From: Chitinivibrio alkaliphilus ACht1
Lineage (GTDB): Bacteria > Fibrobacterota > Chitinivibrionia > Chitinivibrionales > Chitinivibrionaceae
Assembly: GCF_000474745.1 (NCBI RefSeq)
Contig: NZ_ASJR01000011.1
Span: forward strand, 1 to 64,000
DNA length: 64,000 nt
Reading direction: 5' to 3'
The notes beneath the pieces were generated by a model. That model was given only the letters and a program-made list of their open reading frames with translations. It was not told the DNA's origin and ran no database searches. Below are positions 43,323 through 52,189 of this stretch, piece by piece. The translations under genes were made by a program, and so were the position numbers. Numbering within the stretch: the first letter of the stretch is position 1; each line of letters begins with the position of its first letter.

Positions 43323-45622
43323 CAGAGTCGGTATTACAAGAGATTCCCTTAAACGCAGTGCAGAAAGAGGCTGTTCGTCATGCTGATGGCTGTCAGCTTG
43401 TATTTGCCGGTGCCGGCACGGGAAAAACCCGTGTGCTTACTGCGAAGATTGCATGGTTAATTCGTGAGCGCGGCATACATCCGGGGCACATTTTTGCAGC
43501 AACCTTTACCAATAAGGCCGCACGGGAAATGAAGGAGCGGGTTGCGTCCTTGATACACATGGGATGCGACTCTTTGTGGATTGGGACATTTCACTCACTT
43601 TGTGTGCGTATATTGCGGCGTGAGGGCCATGCTTTGGGGTTTTCCCGATGGTTCTCAATTTATGACACCACTGATCAGCTTGCTGTGATAAAAAATGTGA
43701 TGAAAGAACAGGGGGTTGATGAAAAATCCCTTCGCCCGAAGGCCGTTCTTCATGCTATTTCCGGATATAAAAACCGGTGCATTTCCGCCGAGGAATTAGC
43801 AAAACAGGCGGAATCATTTTATGAAAAAGAAATGAGTCAGCTCTATCTACAGTATCAAGCAGAGCTTCGACGTGCCGATGCCATGGACTTTGATGACCTT
43901 ATACAAAATACAGTCACCCTTTTGGCTACCCATGGGGAGATCCGCCAGGCCTATCAAAATCTTTTTCGTCATATCCTCGTGGATGAGTATCAGGATACAA
44001 ACGGAGCACAGTTTCAGCTGATAAAAATCCTCGCTGGAGACTCTGTGCCGGTATTTGCTGTGGGCGATGATGATCAGTCAATCTACGGTTGGCGCGGTGC
44101 ACAAGTTGAAAACATCTTACAGTTTCATGAGGTTTTTGGCGATACGGCCGTGTTCAAGCTTGAAGAGAATTATCGATCTACGGGTAATGTGTTGCGTTTT
44201 GCCAATGCGATCATTTCAGAAAATTCTCGGCGCAGCAATAAAAAACTCTGGACTGCCGGTGATATGGGAGAAGAGGTGGTGGTGCGTGCCTTTAGTAACG
44301 ATATTAAAGAGGCTGAACGACTGGTCGCGTCGATTGCCTCATCGATACAAAGCGGAACTCCTCTCTCTGAACTGGCTGTGTTTTTCCGTACCAATGCGCA
44401 AACTCGGCAATTTGAGAAAGAGCTGCTCAAGGGCGATATTCCCTACGTTATTGTAGGGGGAACTGCGTTTTTCAGTCGAAAAGAGATTAAAGATATAACG
44501 GCGTACTTACGCGTGCTGATTAACCCTAAGGATGATCTCTCCTGTCAGCGAATTATTAACGTCCCCTCCCGTGGAATTGGAAACAAAAGCCAGGAAAAGA
44601 TTGCCGCAGAGGCGACACGGCAAGGAGTTTCTTTTTTTGAAGCTATCCTGTCGGGGCGCGCAGAGGCACACCTCACGGGGCGGGCTAAAAAAGGGCTTGT
44701 TGCGTTTCGGGAGATGTATGAATATGTTCGTGCGTTGCTGGATGAGGATAGCTCTCCTGAGGAGATTGTAAATGAGCTTTTGCGTGGCACGGGATATCTT
44801 GATGAGTTGCAGGTGCATGGTGGAGAAGAGGCGGAAAACCGTACAGAAAATATTAATGAGTTTGTCAATGCTGTTGCGCAGTGGCAGTTGGAAAATCCAG
44901 AGGGAGAACTCGGGCAATTTTTGGAAGAGATTACCCTGGCCACCGATGTTGATACCATGGACCAAGAGAACTGTGTGAAGCTTATGACCCTACATGCGTC
45001 CAAGGGCTTGGAGTTTGATGAAGTCTATCTTGCAGGCGTTGAAGAGGGGCTTCTGCCCTCTGTTCAGAGTTTAAATGATACGGAAAAGCTGGAGGAAGAG
45101 CGACGGTTGCTGTATGTCGGTGCAACCCGGGCGCGACGTCGCCTCATTTGCAGCTACTGTGAAAGCCGCATGCGCTTTGGTTCGGTGATGCCCATGGGCA
45201 TATCCCCCTTTCTCGATGCAGTTGATCCTTCCTATTACCGTGTCGTTGATGAAACAGCTCGATTTAATACGGTGTATTGGAGTGAGGACGCGGCAGCTTC
45301 TTCGTATAAGCCTCGATCTATCAGTCATGGTGGTTCCGGGGCAGGACAGCGGATAAAACGGGGGGCACCGGTGCTGATGCGTGGCAGGGATGTGCCTGCG
45401 AAAAGGAAGGAGTCCTCAAAGCCTTCTCTTTCTGCCGGCCCAGGAGGAGCGGGAAAAACCGTAGTGTTTCGCCAAGGTCAGGAAGTGCGCCATGAAAAGT
45501 TCGGTCGTGGAAAGATTCTTCGTGTTAGTGGTGTCGGTGCAAATACGCGTCTCACCATATTATTTGACGGCGGGGTGCGAAAACAATTGATTGCAAAATA
45601 TGCAAAACTTACATTACTATAA
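43319..45622 (+). CDS. pcrA: UvrD/PcrA-family DNA helicase
   Basis: A 767-residue superfamily 1A 3'-5' helicase for repair and replication. Start is TTG 43319, overlapping the pilB stop (TTGA) behind GGAG. Motifs: Q motif LNAVQKEAV, Walker A FAGAGTGKTR, Ia FAATFTNKAAREM, II VDEYQDTN, III GDDDQSIYGWRGA, IV ENYRSTGNVL, V LMTLHASKGLEFDEVY, VI RRLLYVGATRARRRL. The C-terminal Tudor-like segment (GQEVRHEKFGRGKIL) binds RNA polymerase in PcrA. GatC follows after 16 bases. Confidence 0.96.
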   Translation: MTESVLQEIPLNAVQKEAVRHADGCQLVFAGAGTGKTRVLTAKIAWLIRERGIHPGHIFAATFTNKAAREMKERVASLIHMGCDSLWIGTFHSLCVRILRREGHALGFSRWFSIYDTTDQLAVIKNVMKEQGVDEKSLRPKAVLHAISGYKNRCISAEELAKQAESFYEKEMSQLYLQYQAELRRADAMDFDDLIQNTVTLLATHGEIRQAYQNLFRHILVDEYQDTNGAQFQLIKILAGDSVPVFAVGDDDQSIYGWRGAQVENILQFHEVFGDTAVFKLEENYRSTGNVLRFANAIISENSRRSNKKLWTAGDMGEEVVVRAFSNDIKEAERLVASIASSIQSGTPLSELAVFFRTNAQTRQFEKELLKGDIPYVIVGGTAFFSRKEIKDITAYLRVLINPKDDLSCQRIINVPSRGIGNKSQEKIAAEATRQGVSFFEAILSGRAEAHLTGRAKKGLVAFREMYEYVRALLDEDSSPEEIVNELLRGTGYLDELQVHGGEEAENRTENINEFVNAVAQWQLENPEGELGQFLEEITLATDVDTMDQENCVKLMTLHASKGLEFDEVYLAGVEEGLLPSVQSLNDTEKLEEERRLLYVGATRARRRLICSYCESRMRFGSVMPMGISPFLDAVDPSYYRVVDETARFNTVYWSEDAAASSYKPRSISHGGSGAGQRIKRGAPVLMRGRDVPAKRKESSKPSLSAGPGGAGKTVVFRQGQEVRHEKFGRGKILRVSGVGANTRLTILFDGGVRKQLIAKYAKLTLL

Positions 45623-45638
45623 AACCAGGAGTTGCAAT

Positions 45639-45920
45639 ATGGATACAAAACAGGTTCAAGCGGTGGCGCATCTTGCCCGCATTGATGTCTCCCCTGCGGA
45701 GCTTCCCGGGTTAACCGAAGAGTTTTCCCGTATTATCTCCTATGTAGAACAACTCCGTGAAGTTGATACCACGGGAGTGACTCCAACAGCGTGTATTGAT
45801 CGTCCACACGATGCACTTCGCGAAGATGTCGTTACTCCGTCGCTTCCCGTTGAAACGGCATTGGCAAATGCGCCCAATGCCAAGAAAGGTCATTTTGCGG
45901 TACCGAAGATAATCGGATAA
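45639..45920 (+). CDS. gatC: Aspartyl/glutamyl-tRNA(Asn/Gln) amidotransferase subunit C
   Basis: A 93-residue subunit of the GatCAB amidotransferase, which converts Glu-tRNA(Gln) or Asp-tRNA(Asn). ATG 45639 is chosen for its AGGAG at seven bases. Family features are seen: VQAVAHLARIDVSPAEL, FSRIISYVEQLREVDTTGV, LREDVVTPSL and GHFAVPKII. gatA and gatB are not adjacent. Confidence 0.95.
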   Translation: MDTKQVQAVAHLARIDVSPAELPGLTEEFSRIISYVEQLREVDTTGVTPTACIDRPHDALREDVVTPSLPVETALANAPNAKKGHFAVPKIIG

Positions 45921-45925
45921 GTGCA

Positions 45926-46372
45926 ATGAAGGGGGTCTTCCAGTCTCCATCCTTTTATATCGGGGCAATATGGGTTGCAATCCTCATATTTGGTGCGCTC
46001 TCCCGAGATGATGAGATGGTCTTTGAATACCATATAGAAATGGGAGACAGTGAGGAGACTTTTGAGGAAACCGTATCTGTACAGGACGTGTCCCTTGATA
46101 CGATCGGTGTTGAGTCACAAGAAGCGCCTGATCATGAAGATGAATCACAGCACCAGTATGATGTATCGGGTAAAATTAATATCAATACTGCATCTCGTGA
46201 GGATCTCATGCAAGTGCGAGGGATCGGGGATGTTTTGGCAGGACGCATTATGGCATATCGAAATGAGCACGATTTGTTTCAAGATATGGCAGAGGTACAA
46301 GAGGTACATGGTGTTGGTGTGGTAACGGTTGAGCGAATGAAAGATCATTTTTACTGTGAGAAGCCGAGGTGA
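45926..46372 (+). CDS. ComEA-like membrane-anchored helix-hairpin-helix protein
   Basis: A 148-residue protein with one N-terminal membrane helix (IGAIWVAILIFGAL), an acidic linker (about residues 30-85) and a C-terminal double helix-hairpin-helix: KININTASREDLMQVRGIGD...LAGRIMAYRNEHDLFQDMAEVQEVHGVG. This layout is that of ComEA, which binds incoming DNA in competence. The flanking pilB and pilM genes make a link to pilus-driven DNA uptake plausible. Overlaps the next gene region; ends at 46372. Confidence 0.9.
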   Translation: MKGVFQSPSFYIGAIWVAILIFGALSRDDEMVFEYHIEMGDSEETFEETVSVQDVSLDTIGVESQEAPDHEDESQHQYDVSGKININTASREDLMQVRGIGDVLAGRIMAYRNEHDLFQDMAEVQEVHGVGVVTVERMKDHFYCEKPR

Positions 46373-46374
46373 CT

Positions 46375-47238
46375 ATGGAAGGATTGTGCGGCATTCATTG
46401 CACAACGGAGTATATTGTTCTGGCTCGGCGAGACGGAGCTGAGCAGGGGGTAAATTCCCTGAGCCTTCAACCTCTTGATACCAATATGCCCTATTTTGAA
46501 GCTCTTGAAGAAGGGTTCTCAACATTGCAGAATCATGATCTCCTCTCCCGCCGTGAGAGGATTGTCCTCGCCTTTACCTCTCATTCAACCCATGTCTTTC
46601 ATACAGAGCTTCCTGCGGAGGTAGAAGATCCCCATGAGATGATGTCATGGGAGTTGCAGTACCGCATAAATGAGCCGGTGAGCGCCTATTTTTTTGATGT
46701 GGTAAAGACGGGGCTTAATCGGGCATTGGGGGTTGCTGTACGTGAACATGAGGTGAAGAAATTTGCTAAGCTGTGTAAAAAAAAGGGGCTGCGTCTTCAA
46801 GCGGTGGATACGGATGTTCTTTCTATTTTTAATGTCTATGATCTTAACTACGATAGTACTGTCCCTGCGATGCTTCTTCATTTTGACAGCACGGGAATTA
46901 CTGCTGTTTTTTTCCAAAATAAAACAGTGTATCACGTCTCCAATATCCCGCCCTTGAATAAAGAGACTGAGGCAAAAGAGCTGCATCGTGTGGCCCATGA
47001 TGTTGCGACACTTCTTCGTGCTTTGGGTTTTTCCCAGGGGGTTCCCCTATATCTCTCCGGTGAGATTTTAACCGATACTGCTCTGCAAGTACAGCTTCTA
47101 AAGGAGCTGCCAGAGGCAAAAATGCTTGATCCATTTCGTCGTCTCTCTGCAACTGTGGGAATGGATGAGGCGACCCTCGACAAGTTTGCACCACTTATGA
47201 CGGTGGCAGTGGGGCTTTCACAACGAAATTCGTGGTAA
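46375..47238 (+). CDS. pilM: PilM-like pilus assembly protein
   Basis: 287 residues from ATG 46375, behind GAGG at 46366-46369; an in-frame GTG at 46369 overlaps the comEA stop. The actin-like/PilM fold is suggested by MSWELQYRINEPVSAYFFDVV, EVKKFAKLCKKKGLRLQAVD, DVLSIFNVYDLNYD and LLHFDSTGITAVFFQN, ordered as in cytoplasmic PilM. In the family it binds the N-terminus of PilN. The next gene has a membrane helix and could be that partner. Assignment is by pattern only; sequence is divergent. Confidence 0.75.
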   Translation: MEGLCGIHCTTEYIVLARRDGAEQGVNSLSLQPLDTNMPYFEALEEGFSTLQNHDLLSRRERIVLAFTSHSTHVFHTELPAEVEDPHEMMSWELQYRINEPVSAYFFDVVKTGLNRALGVAVREHEVKKFAKLCKKKGLRLQAVDTDVLSIFNVYDLNYDSTVPAMLLHFDSTGITAVFFQNKTVYHVSNIPPLNKETEAKELHRVAHDVATLLRALGFSQGVPLYLSGEILTDTALQVQLLKELPEAKMLDPFRRLSATVGMDEATLDKFAPLMTVAVGLSQRNSW

Positions 47239-47248
47239 GGAGGCGGTG

Positions 47249-48139
47249 ATGCTGCAGGCGAATTTGCTACATTCAAAACCCCGTATTCAAGGAGTGGGCG
47301 AGCTCAAACAGCTGGTGTTCCTTTTTGGAAAAATCGTAGGTGGGGTGGCTGTGGCAGCCCTTCTACTATTTGTGCTTGTTCCGCGAGTAAGCGAGTGGTT
47401 TGCACCACAGGAGTATGAAGAACCACCGGCTATAGGTGAGACCGTGGTGCAGGAGACAGAGGATGCGCCGTGGGAAGATCGTCTTTCCGTGGTACATGAA
47501 GAGGCCTACCATCTTGCCTACAAGGATATGCCTCTCGTGCAGCAATTTCAGTATGAGCACGGGTATACCAAGGCCGTGTTTGACTTTATTGTGCGTCATG
47601 CTCCACCGGGAGGCCAGTTTACTTCTCTCACGGTAGATGATTTTTCCACCGTCTCCGGTACGGTTACCTTTGCCAGTCGCGACGAGGTTCGTTCGTTTTT
47701 TCTTCCCTTTGAAGAGTCATCCGCGTGGACCATCCGCCCGCGGCCGGAAACAAGCATTCGCAGTTATGACGATTTTTACGAAGTAACCTATGTCTTTGAC
47801 TATGTTCTCCCGGCACAACGTTTTCTTGAAGATGATCCTGTAGAGGAACGTTTTGTTAGCAGTGATCATATACAACGAATTCGTCGAAAAGTAATCCGCC
47901 TTGCAGACAATAATGATTTGCGAATTACCAATGAGCGTTCCCTAGGAAGCACTCGCCGCGGTGGGTATCGGGAATATGAAAGACATATTGATGGCGAGGG
48001 GCGTTTTTCCGACTTTGTATACTTTCTCCATGCTCTGTACACCCAATCTCCGGGGGTTCGTTTTCGCACGGTTGAGCTGTCTACCCGCTCCGGCGAAATT
48101 TCGTTCTCAGGGGTGGTTTGCATCACCGTTTTGGAGTAG
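47249..48139 (+). CDS. PilN/PilO-like inner-membrane protein
   Basis: 296 residues from ATG 47249, five bases after AAGGAGG. A basic N-terminus precedes the helix GGVAVAALLLFVLVPRVSEWF, then an acidic linker and a periplasmic part with two weakly alike segments (FTSLTVDDFSTVSGTVTFAS and FRTVELSTRSGEISFSGVVC), each of helix plus strands typical of the ferredoxin-like repeats of PilN/PilO. It directly follows the pilM-like gene, which is the main reason for this name. If right, pilN and pilO functions may be merged in one protein. Confidence 0.6.
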   Translation: MLQANLLHSKPRIQGVGELKQLVFLFGKIVGGVAVAALLLFVLVPRVSEWFAPQEYEEPPAIGETVVQETEDAPWEDRLSVVHEEAYHLAYKDMPLVQQFQYEHGYTKAVFDFIVRHAPPGGQFTSLTVDDFSTVSGTVTFASRDEVRSFFLPFEESSAWTIRPRPETSIRSYDDFYEVTYVFDYVLPAQRFLEDDPVEERFVSSDHIQRIRRKVIRLADNNDLRITNERSLGSTRRGGYREYERHIDGEGRFSDFVYFLHALYTQSPGVRFRTVELSTRSGEISFSGVVCITVLE

Positions 48140-48141
48140 TT

Positions 48142-48684
48142 ATGAATATACGAATTACCGGTGGAAAATTTCGGGGAAAAAAGCTTATTGTGTCGGGAGA
48201 AGATGACTTCCGTCCTACCAAGTCACGGGTTCGTGAAGCCCTGTGCAGCTCTCTTATGAGTCGTATATCCGAGGCTTCTTGTTTAGATCTCTGCGGTGGA
48301 AGCGGCGCTGTGGCCTTTGATTTCCTCAGCTTTTCCGCAGGACACGTCACAGTGGTGGAGGTTGATCCTGGCCGGTGTCGGGCGATACAAGAAAATGTGC
48401 GGCATATGGGTGTGTCGACGCTTACCGTAGAGATGGCTTCGGCATACTCCTTTCTGACACATACAACCACCACCTTTGATATTATATTTTACGACCCCCC
48501 ATACTACGATCGAGGGCTTACGGATCTCTTATGTCAAGTTATCTCCCGCCTTGCTCCTGGAGGGGTGGCCGTCTTTGAATGGGCTTGCGACGACACGTAT
48601 GCGGCGCACCTATGCCATACGCAGGCTGTTCCGGGAAAAACCAAACAGTATGGTCATACCTGTCTTACCTATTTTTATGCTTAA
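48142..48684 (+). CDS. rsmD: 16S rRNA (guanine966-N2)-methyltransferase RsmD
   Basis: 180 residues from ATG 48142 (GGAG five bases upstream, overlapping the previous stop). Family motifs: IRITGGKFRGKKLIV, FRPTKSRVREALCSSL, the SAM loop LDLCGGSGAVAFDFLS and the catalytic DPPYYDRG. It modifies G966 of 16S rRNA. Followed after 11 bases by coaD, as in many bacteria. Confidence 0.95.
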   Translation: MNIRITGGKFRGKKLIVSGEDDFRPTKSRVREALCSSLMSRISEASCLDLCGGSGAVAFDFLSFSAGHVTVVEVDPGRCRAIQENVRHMGVSTLTVEMASAYSFLTHTTTTFDIIFYDPPYYDRGLTDLLCQVISRLAPGGVAVFEWACDDTYAAHLCHTQAVPGKTKQYGHTCLTYFYA

Positions 48685-48695
48685 GAGGAGTTTTA

Positions 48696-49175
48696 ATGCC
48701 TACTGCTATTTATCCTGGTACCTTTGATCCCATAACACGGGGACATATTGATATCGTACAACGGGCATCATATATTTTTACTGAAGTTATTACTATTGTG
48801 GCGGATAATCCTGCAAAGGATCGTTTCTTTACCACAGAAGAGCGTTTAGAGTTGGCCCAAGACGCCCTTGCAGGTATCTCCAACGTACGGGTAATACCGT
48901 TTCAAGGCCTCATTGTGGATGTGCTCCGTGAAACAGGGGCACGAACAATTATACGGGGATTACGGGCCCTGTCAGATTTTGAAGGAGAATTCCAGATGGC
49001 CTTTACGAACAGAAAGCTCTATGAACAGGCGGATACGGTATTTCTCATGCCCAGTGCAGAATATGCATATCTTAGTTCGTCCTTGGTAAAACAGATTGCC
49101 CATTTCCATGGAGATGTGGACAAATTTGTTACTCCCGCTGTTGCTCGTGCAATGCGGCAGAAACGGGAGGGGTAA
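48696..49175 (+). CDS. coaD: Phosphopantetheine adenylyltransferase
   Basis: A 159-residue nucleotidyltransferase of coenzyme A synthesis (4'-phosphopantetheine plus ATP to dephospho-CoA). Start ATG 48696 has AGAGGAG upstream. Motifs: YPGTFDPITRGHIDIV (T/HxGH), IIRGLRALSDFEGEFQM, and LSSSLVKQIAHF. Length is canonical. The stop TAA shares its last base with the ATG of the rhomboid gene. Confidence 0.97.
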   Translation: MPTAIYPGTFDPITRGHIDIVQRASYIFTEVITIVADNPAKDRFFTTEERLELAQDALAGISNVRVIPFQGLIVDVLRETGARTIIRGLRALSDFEGEFQMAFTNRKLYEQADTVFLMPSAEYAYLSSSLVKQIAHFHGDVDKFVTPAVARAMRQKREG

Positions 49176-49978
49176 TGGCATATCAACACCATACAGAATA
49201 CTCTGCCGTCTCGGTGATTACCATTGCCACCGTGGCAGTTTTCTTTTTTCAGCAGGTGCCATCTGTGGGGATACCGCTTCTGTCAGATTTTTCTCTAGTT
49301 CCCCAAGATCTCTTACGTGGGCAGGTTTGGCGCTTGCTTACCTACGGATTTTTACATAGCCCTCAGGGAATTTGGCATCTTGCCTTTAATATGCTTGGGT
49401 TGTGGGTGTTTGGACGAGAACTTGAATTTTTGTGGGGAAAGAAGCAGTTTTCTATCTTTTACTTTTTTTCTATCTTTTTCTCGGGGCTCTTTTCCTTTGT
49501 GAATTTTGCCTATGGCGCAGGCCATATTCCCATAATAGGAGCATCGGGAGCTATTTATGCGCTGCTCTTTGTGTATGCAGCATATTTTCCCCATCGTCAA
49601 TTACTGCTTTTTTTCGTATTTCCCGTATCCATACGTTCGGCCGTTGTCTTCTTTACAATATTCTCACTTCTGGGTATGATGCAGGGGCGGGGAGGGATAG
49701 CCCATGTGGTTCATCTCGGTGGGTTTGGTGCCGGATATGCATATCTGACATATATGCGGGGGGCTGTGTCCCTACCGGGTGTTCCAAAAGTGCTTTCTCG
49801 ATTGTTTCAAAGAAAAAAGGGACCTCAATTCTACTCCTTTCCTTCATCGTCTGAAAAGGGCAGGGGGGATGAAATGGATCTTCTTGACGATATCTTACGA
49901 AAAATCTCTCGTCAGGGTATATCCTCCCTTTCTGAGGAGGAGTGGAAGATTCTAAAACGGCATTCCCAGGACTCCTGA
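49175..49978 (+). CDS. Rhomboid-family intramembrane serine protease
   Basis: A 267-residue six-helix membrane protein. It has WRLLTYGFLHSPQGIWHLAFNM (conserved W-R and HxxxN region), the catalytic serine in IIGASGAIYA (G-x-S-G) and the catalytic histidine in VVHLGGFGAGYAYL. The soluble C-terminus DEMDLLDDILRKISRQG...LSEEEWKIL is the short domain often found on bacterial rhomboids (DUF6576-like). Overlaps coaD by one base and the next gene by one (TGATG). Confidence 0.92.
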   Translation: MAYQHHTEYSAVSVITIATVAVFFFQQVPSVGIPLLSDFSLVPQDLLRGQVWRLLTYGFLHSPQGIWHLAFNMLGLWVFGRELEFLWGKKQFSIFYFFSIFFSGLFSFVNFAYGAGHIPIIGASGAIYALLFVYAAYFPHRQLLLFFVFPVSIRSAVVFFTIFSLLGMMQGRGGIAHVVHLGGFGAGYAYLTYMRGAVSLPGVPKVLSRLFQRKKGPQFYSFPSSSEKGRGDEMDLLDDILRKISRQGISSLSEEEWKILKRHSQDS

Positions 49979-50802
49979 TGCCATTTATGTGGGCAATGCT
50001 TTTTCTGGTATGCCTCTGTTTGTCCTTTCTTTTTGCCGGATTTGAAACCGGCTTTATTAGTTGGAATACTCTGAAAATGGAGCATCGGGCGTCCCGGGGC
50101 AAGTGGGTTGCCCGTCGTGCGGTGTTTTTACAAGAGCGGGTTGAGCAGGTTATTAGTACGGTTCTAATTGGTAATAATATCGCCTTGGTATTGCTCTCAA
50201 CGAGCATTTTTTCCTTTCTCGCGTATTTTTCGGAGAACGTTCCCGAGTTTTGGGTTAATCTTGTTTTAACACCGGTGATACTGGTTCTTTGCGAGCTTTT
50301 TCCAAAATCGCTGTTTCGTATTTATTCATTTCGGCTCAGTTATATCTTTGTGCCCTTTATTTATGTTTTCTTTGTACTTTTCTATCCCGTAACGGTTCTT
50401 TTTCGCTTTGTATCTGGCGGGGGAAATGCCCACGTATCTGAGGAAGAGATTGTCTCTATTGCCACGGAAGGAGAAAAGGATAAGTCCTTGACTCCATTCA
50501 GCAAGCAGGTTGTCACCTCTGCCCTTACTCTGGAGAAAACCTCCTTGAGCGTACTTTTTAAGCATTTGACCCCTTCCGCAGTCTACCCTGTGTTTGCGCC
50601 TAATGGTGAGAAACACCGTTCTCTTCCCACAGAAATAGAAGAGCAGGGGGCGGTGTTTCCTGCTGACAATATGGCAGCAGTTCTTTTAGGGAATCCCGGG
50701 CTTATTTCTTTAGAATACATAATAATTGAAGACAAGGACCGCTTTTTATGCTATACTAAAGAGCAGTGTTTTGAAAAAATCTTTCTTGAAAAGAAAAAAT
50801 AA
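49978..50802 (+). CDS. CNNM (DUF21)-domain membrane protein, short HlyC/CorC relative
   Basis: 274 residues from ATG 49978, which shares a base with the rhomboid stop. The CNNM domain is seen in FLFAGFETGFISWNTLKMEHRA, VISTVLIGNNIALVLLST and LVLCELFPKSLFRI, with about four helices. Full-length family members then carry two CBS domains and a CorC domain; here only about 120 soluble residues follow, so the CBS pair is partial or very degenerate. The family is linked to magnesium or cobalt efflux; function here is uncertain. Confidence 0.82.
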   Translation: MPFMWAMLFLVCLCLSFLFAGFETGFISWNTLKMEHRASRGKWVARRAVFLQERVEQVISTVLIGNNIALVLLSTSIFSFLAYFSENVPEFWVNLVLTPVILVLCELFPKSLFRIYSFRLSYIFVPFIYVFFVLFYPVTVLFRFVSGGGNAHVSEEEIVSIATEGEKDKSLTPFSKQVVTSALTLEKTSLSVLFKHLTPSAVYPVFAPNGEKHRSLPTEIEEQGAVFPADNMAAVLLGNPGLISLEYIIIEDKDRFLCYTKEQCFEKIFLEKKK

Positions 50803-50862
50803 GGGAAACATCCCTACGGTATCGTATTTTTTACCCGTAAAAATTTTGGTGCATATCAGGTT

Positions 50863-51777
50863 ATGACAAAAATACACGAAAAACTACTACTTTATACTAC
50901 AACGGTGGCGCATAGCAGACGGCTCCATGTCGTATTACTTTGTGCGGTGCTCTTTGTTGCAGCAGATATTGTCTATGCCTTTGTAGGTTATAAGACCGTG
51001 CGGGCGCAGTATTCATCAGCGAACCGTTCACTACATTTTCTCCGCTCTGATCTCACCCGAATGAACGATGAGCTCCATGACCGCATGGAACAGCTCGGTC
51101 TTCTCGAAGAACGCGAAGGTTTTTTTCGTCTCAAATACGGCTTAGCAGATATTGACGAAGGGGTACGTGATTTTAGTACCGGGGGGAAACCTACGATGGA
51201 ATCCTTTGTGCAGGAGCGCTTAGGCAGTAAAGATCATATTACGTCAGATAAGCTTTTATTAGAAGCGGAGTCGTTTTTGCAGAGGGTCCGTTTTACGGAC
51301 AGCATGTTTGTAAAGCTCCAAGGACATATTGATCGGGAGATTATGTATTACAATGAAATCCCCTCTGTATGGCCTGTACGGCGGAATCGTATTACCTCGC
51401 CTTATGGACGGCGAACGCACCCTGTTACGGGACGGCGGAGTTTTCACGATGGTATTGATATTGCCGGCAGTATCGGAGACTCCATTATTGCTCCTGCCGA
51501 CGGCATTGTAACCTACGTTGGGCGTATGGACGGCTATGGGAAAACCATTGAAATACGACATAGAAATAGCGGGTATTACACTCGATATGCGCATCTTTCC
51601 GGGTTTAATACACAACGGGGCAATATTGTTCGCCGAGGTGACCTCATTGGATTTGTGGGGAATACCGGTACCAGTACGGGCCCGCATTTGCATTATGAAG
51701 TGCGTCGGGGTGAGCGCTGGGGGGCAACGCAAAATCCATGGCGCTATTTACCGCGAAAAGATGTGGTGTACGATTAA
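50863..51777 (+). CDS. Membrane-anchored M23 peptidase (LytM)
   Basis: A 304-residue protein with an N-terminal membrane helix (VVLLCAVLFVAADIVYAFVG), a coiled-coil stretch (residues 45-90) and a C-terminal LytM domain. The domain keeps the zinc ligands: ITSPYGRRTHPVTG, HDGIDIAG (first His and Asp), and GPHLHYEV (HxH). Such enzymes cut peptidoglycan crosslinks or activate amidases. Gap of 60 bases before it contains only a weak stem-loop. Confidence 0.93.
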   Translation: MTKIHEKLLLYTTTVAHSRRLHVVLLCAVLFVAADIVYAFVGYKTVRAQYSSANRSLHFLRSDLTRMNDELHDRMEQLGLLEEREGFFRLKYGLADIDEGVRDFSTGGKPTMESFVQERLGSKDHITSDKLLLEAESFLQRVRFTDSMFVKLQGHIDREIMYYNEIPSVWPVRRNRITSPYGRRTHPVTGRRSFHDGIDIAGSIGDSIIAPADGIVTYVGRMDGYGKTIEIRHRNSGYYTRYAHLSGFNTQRGNIVRRGDLIGFVGNTGTSTGPHLHYEVRRGERWGATQNPWRYLPRKDVVYD

Positions 51778-51778
51778 A

Positions 51779-52189
51779 ATGGTTGTACAAGAGACCATTT
51801 ACATAGATACACAGGCTTCTTCGCAGTGGGTAAATATAACCGACTCTGTGCGTGCTGTTGTACGGGCATCGTCAATTTCACGTGGGAGTGTAACCATAAC
51901 CTCTGCCCATACCACTGCTGCTGTTACCGTAAATGAAAGCGCAGATCCTGCAGTGGAAACGGATGTTTTTACCAAGCTTTCTCAGCTGATACCTTCCGGT
52001 GAACCCTTTTATTTACACGCAGAGGGTAATTCTCACAGTCATTTACAAGCAACTCTTGTGGGAGCTTCAGAAGTGCTGCCTGTGCAGAAGGGCGGGGTTG
52101 TGCTTGGGACGTGGCAAGCGATTTACTTTTGTGAGTTTGACGGCCCCCGGAAAGCCCGTCGATGTACTGTCACTGTTATGGGCGAATGA
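51779..52189 (+). CDS. YjbQ/UPF0047 family protein (secondary thiamine-phosphate synthase type)
   Basis: 136 residues from ATG 51779, directly after the peptidase stop; an ATG at 51761 in the same frame is also possible. The family signature is clear: ITDSVRAVV, ITSAHTTAAVTVNESADPAV, HAEGNSHSHLQATLVGAS and LGTWQAIYFCEFDGPRKARR. Some members have weak thiamine-phosphate synthase activity, but the normal role is unsettled. Overlaps the PHP gene by 4 bases. Confidence 0.93.
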   Translation: MVVQETIYIDTQASSQWVNITDSVRAVVRASSISRGSVTITSAHTTAAVTVNESADPAVETDVFTKLSQLIPSGEPFYLHAEGNSHSHLQATLVGASEVLPVQKGGVVLGTWQAIYFCEFDGPRKARRCTVTVMGE

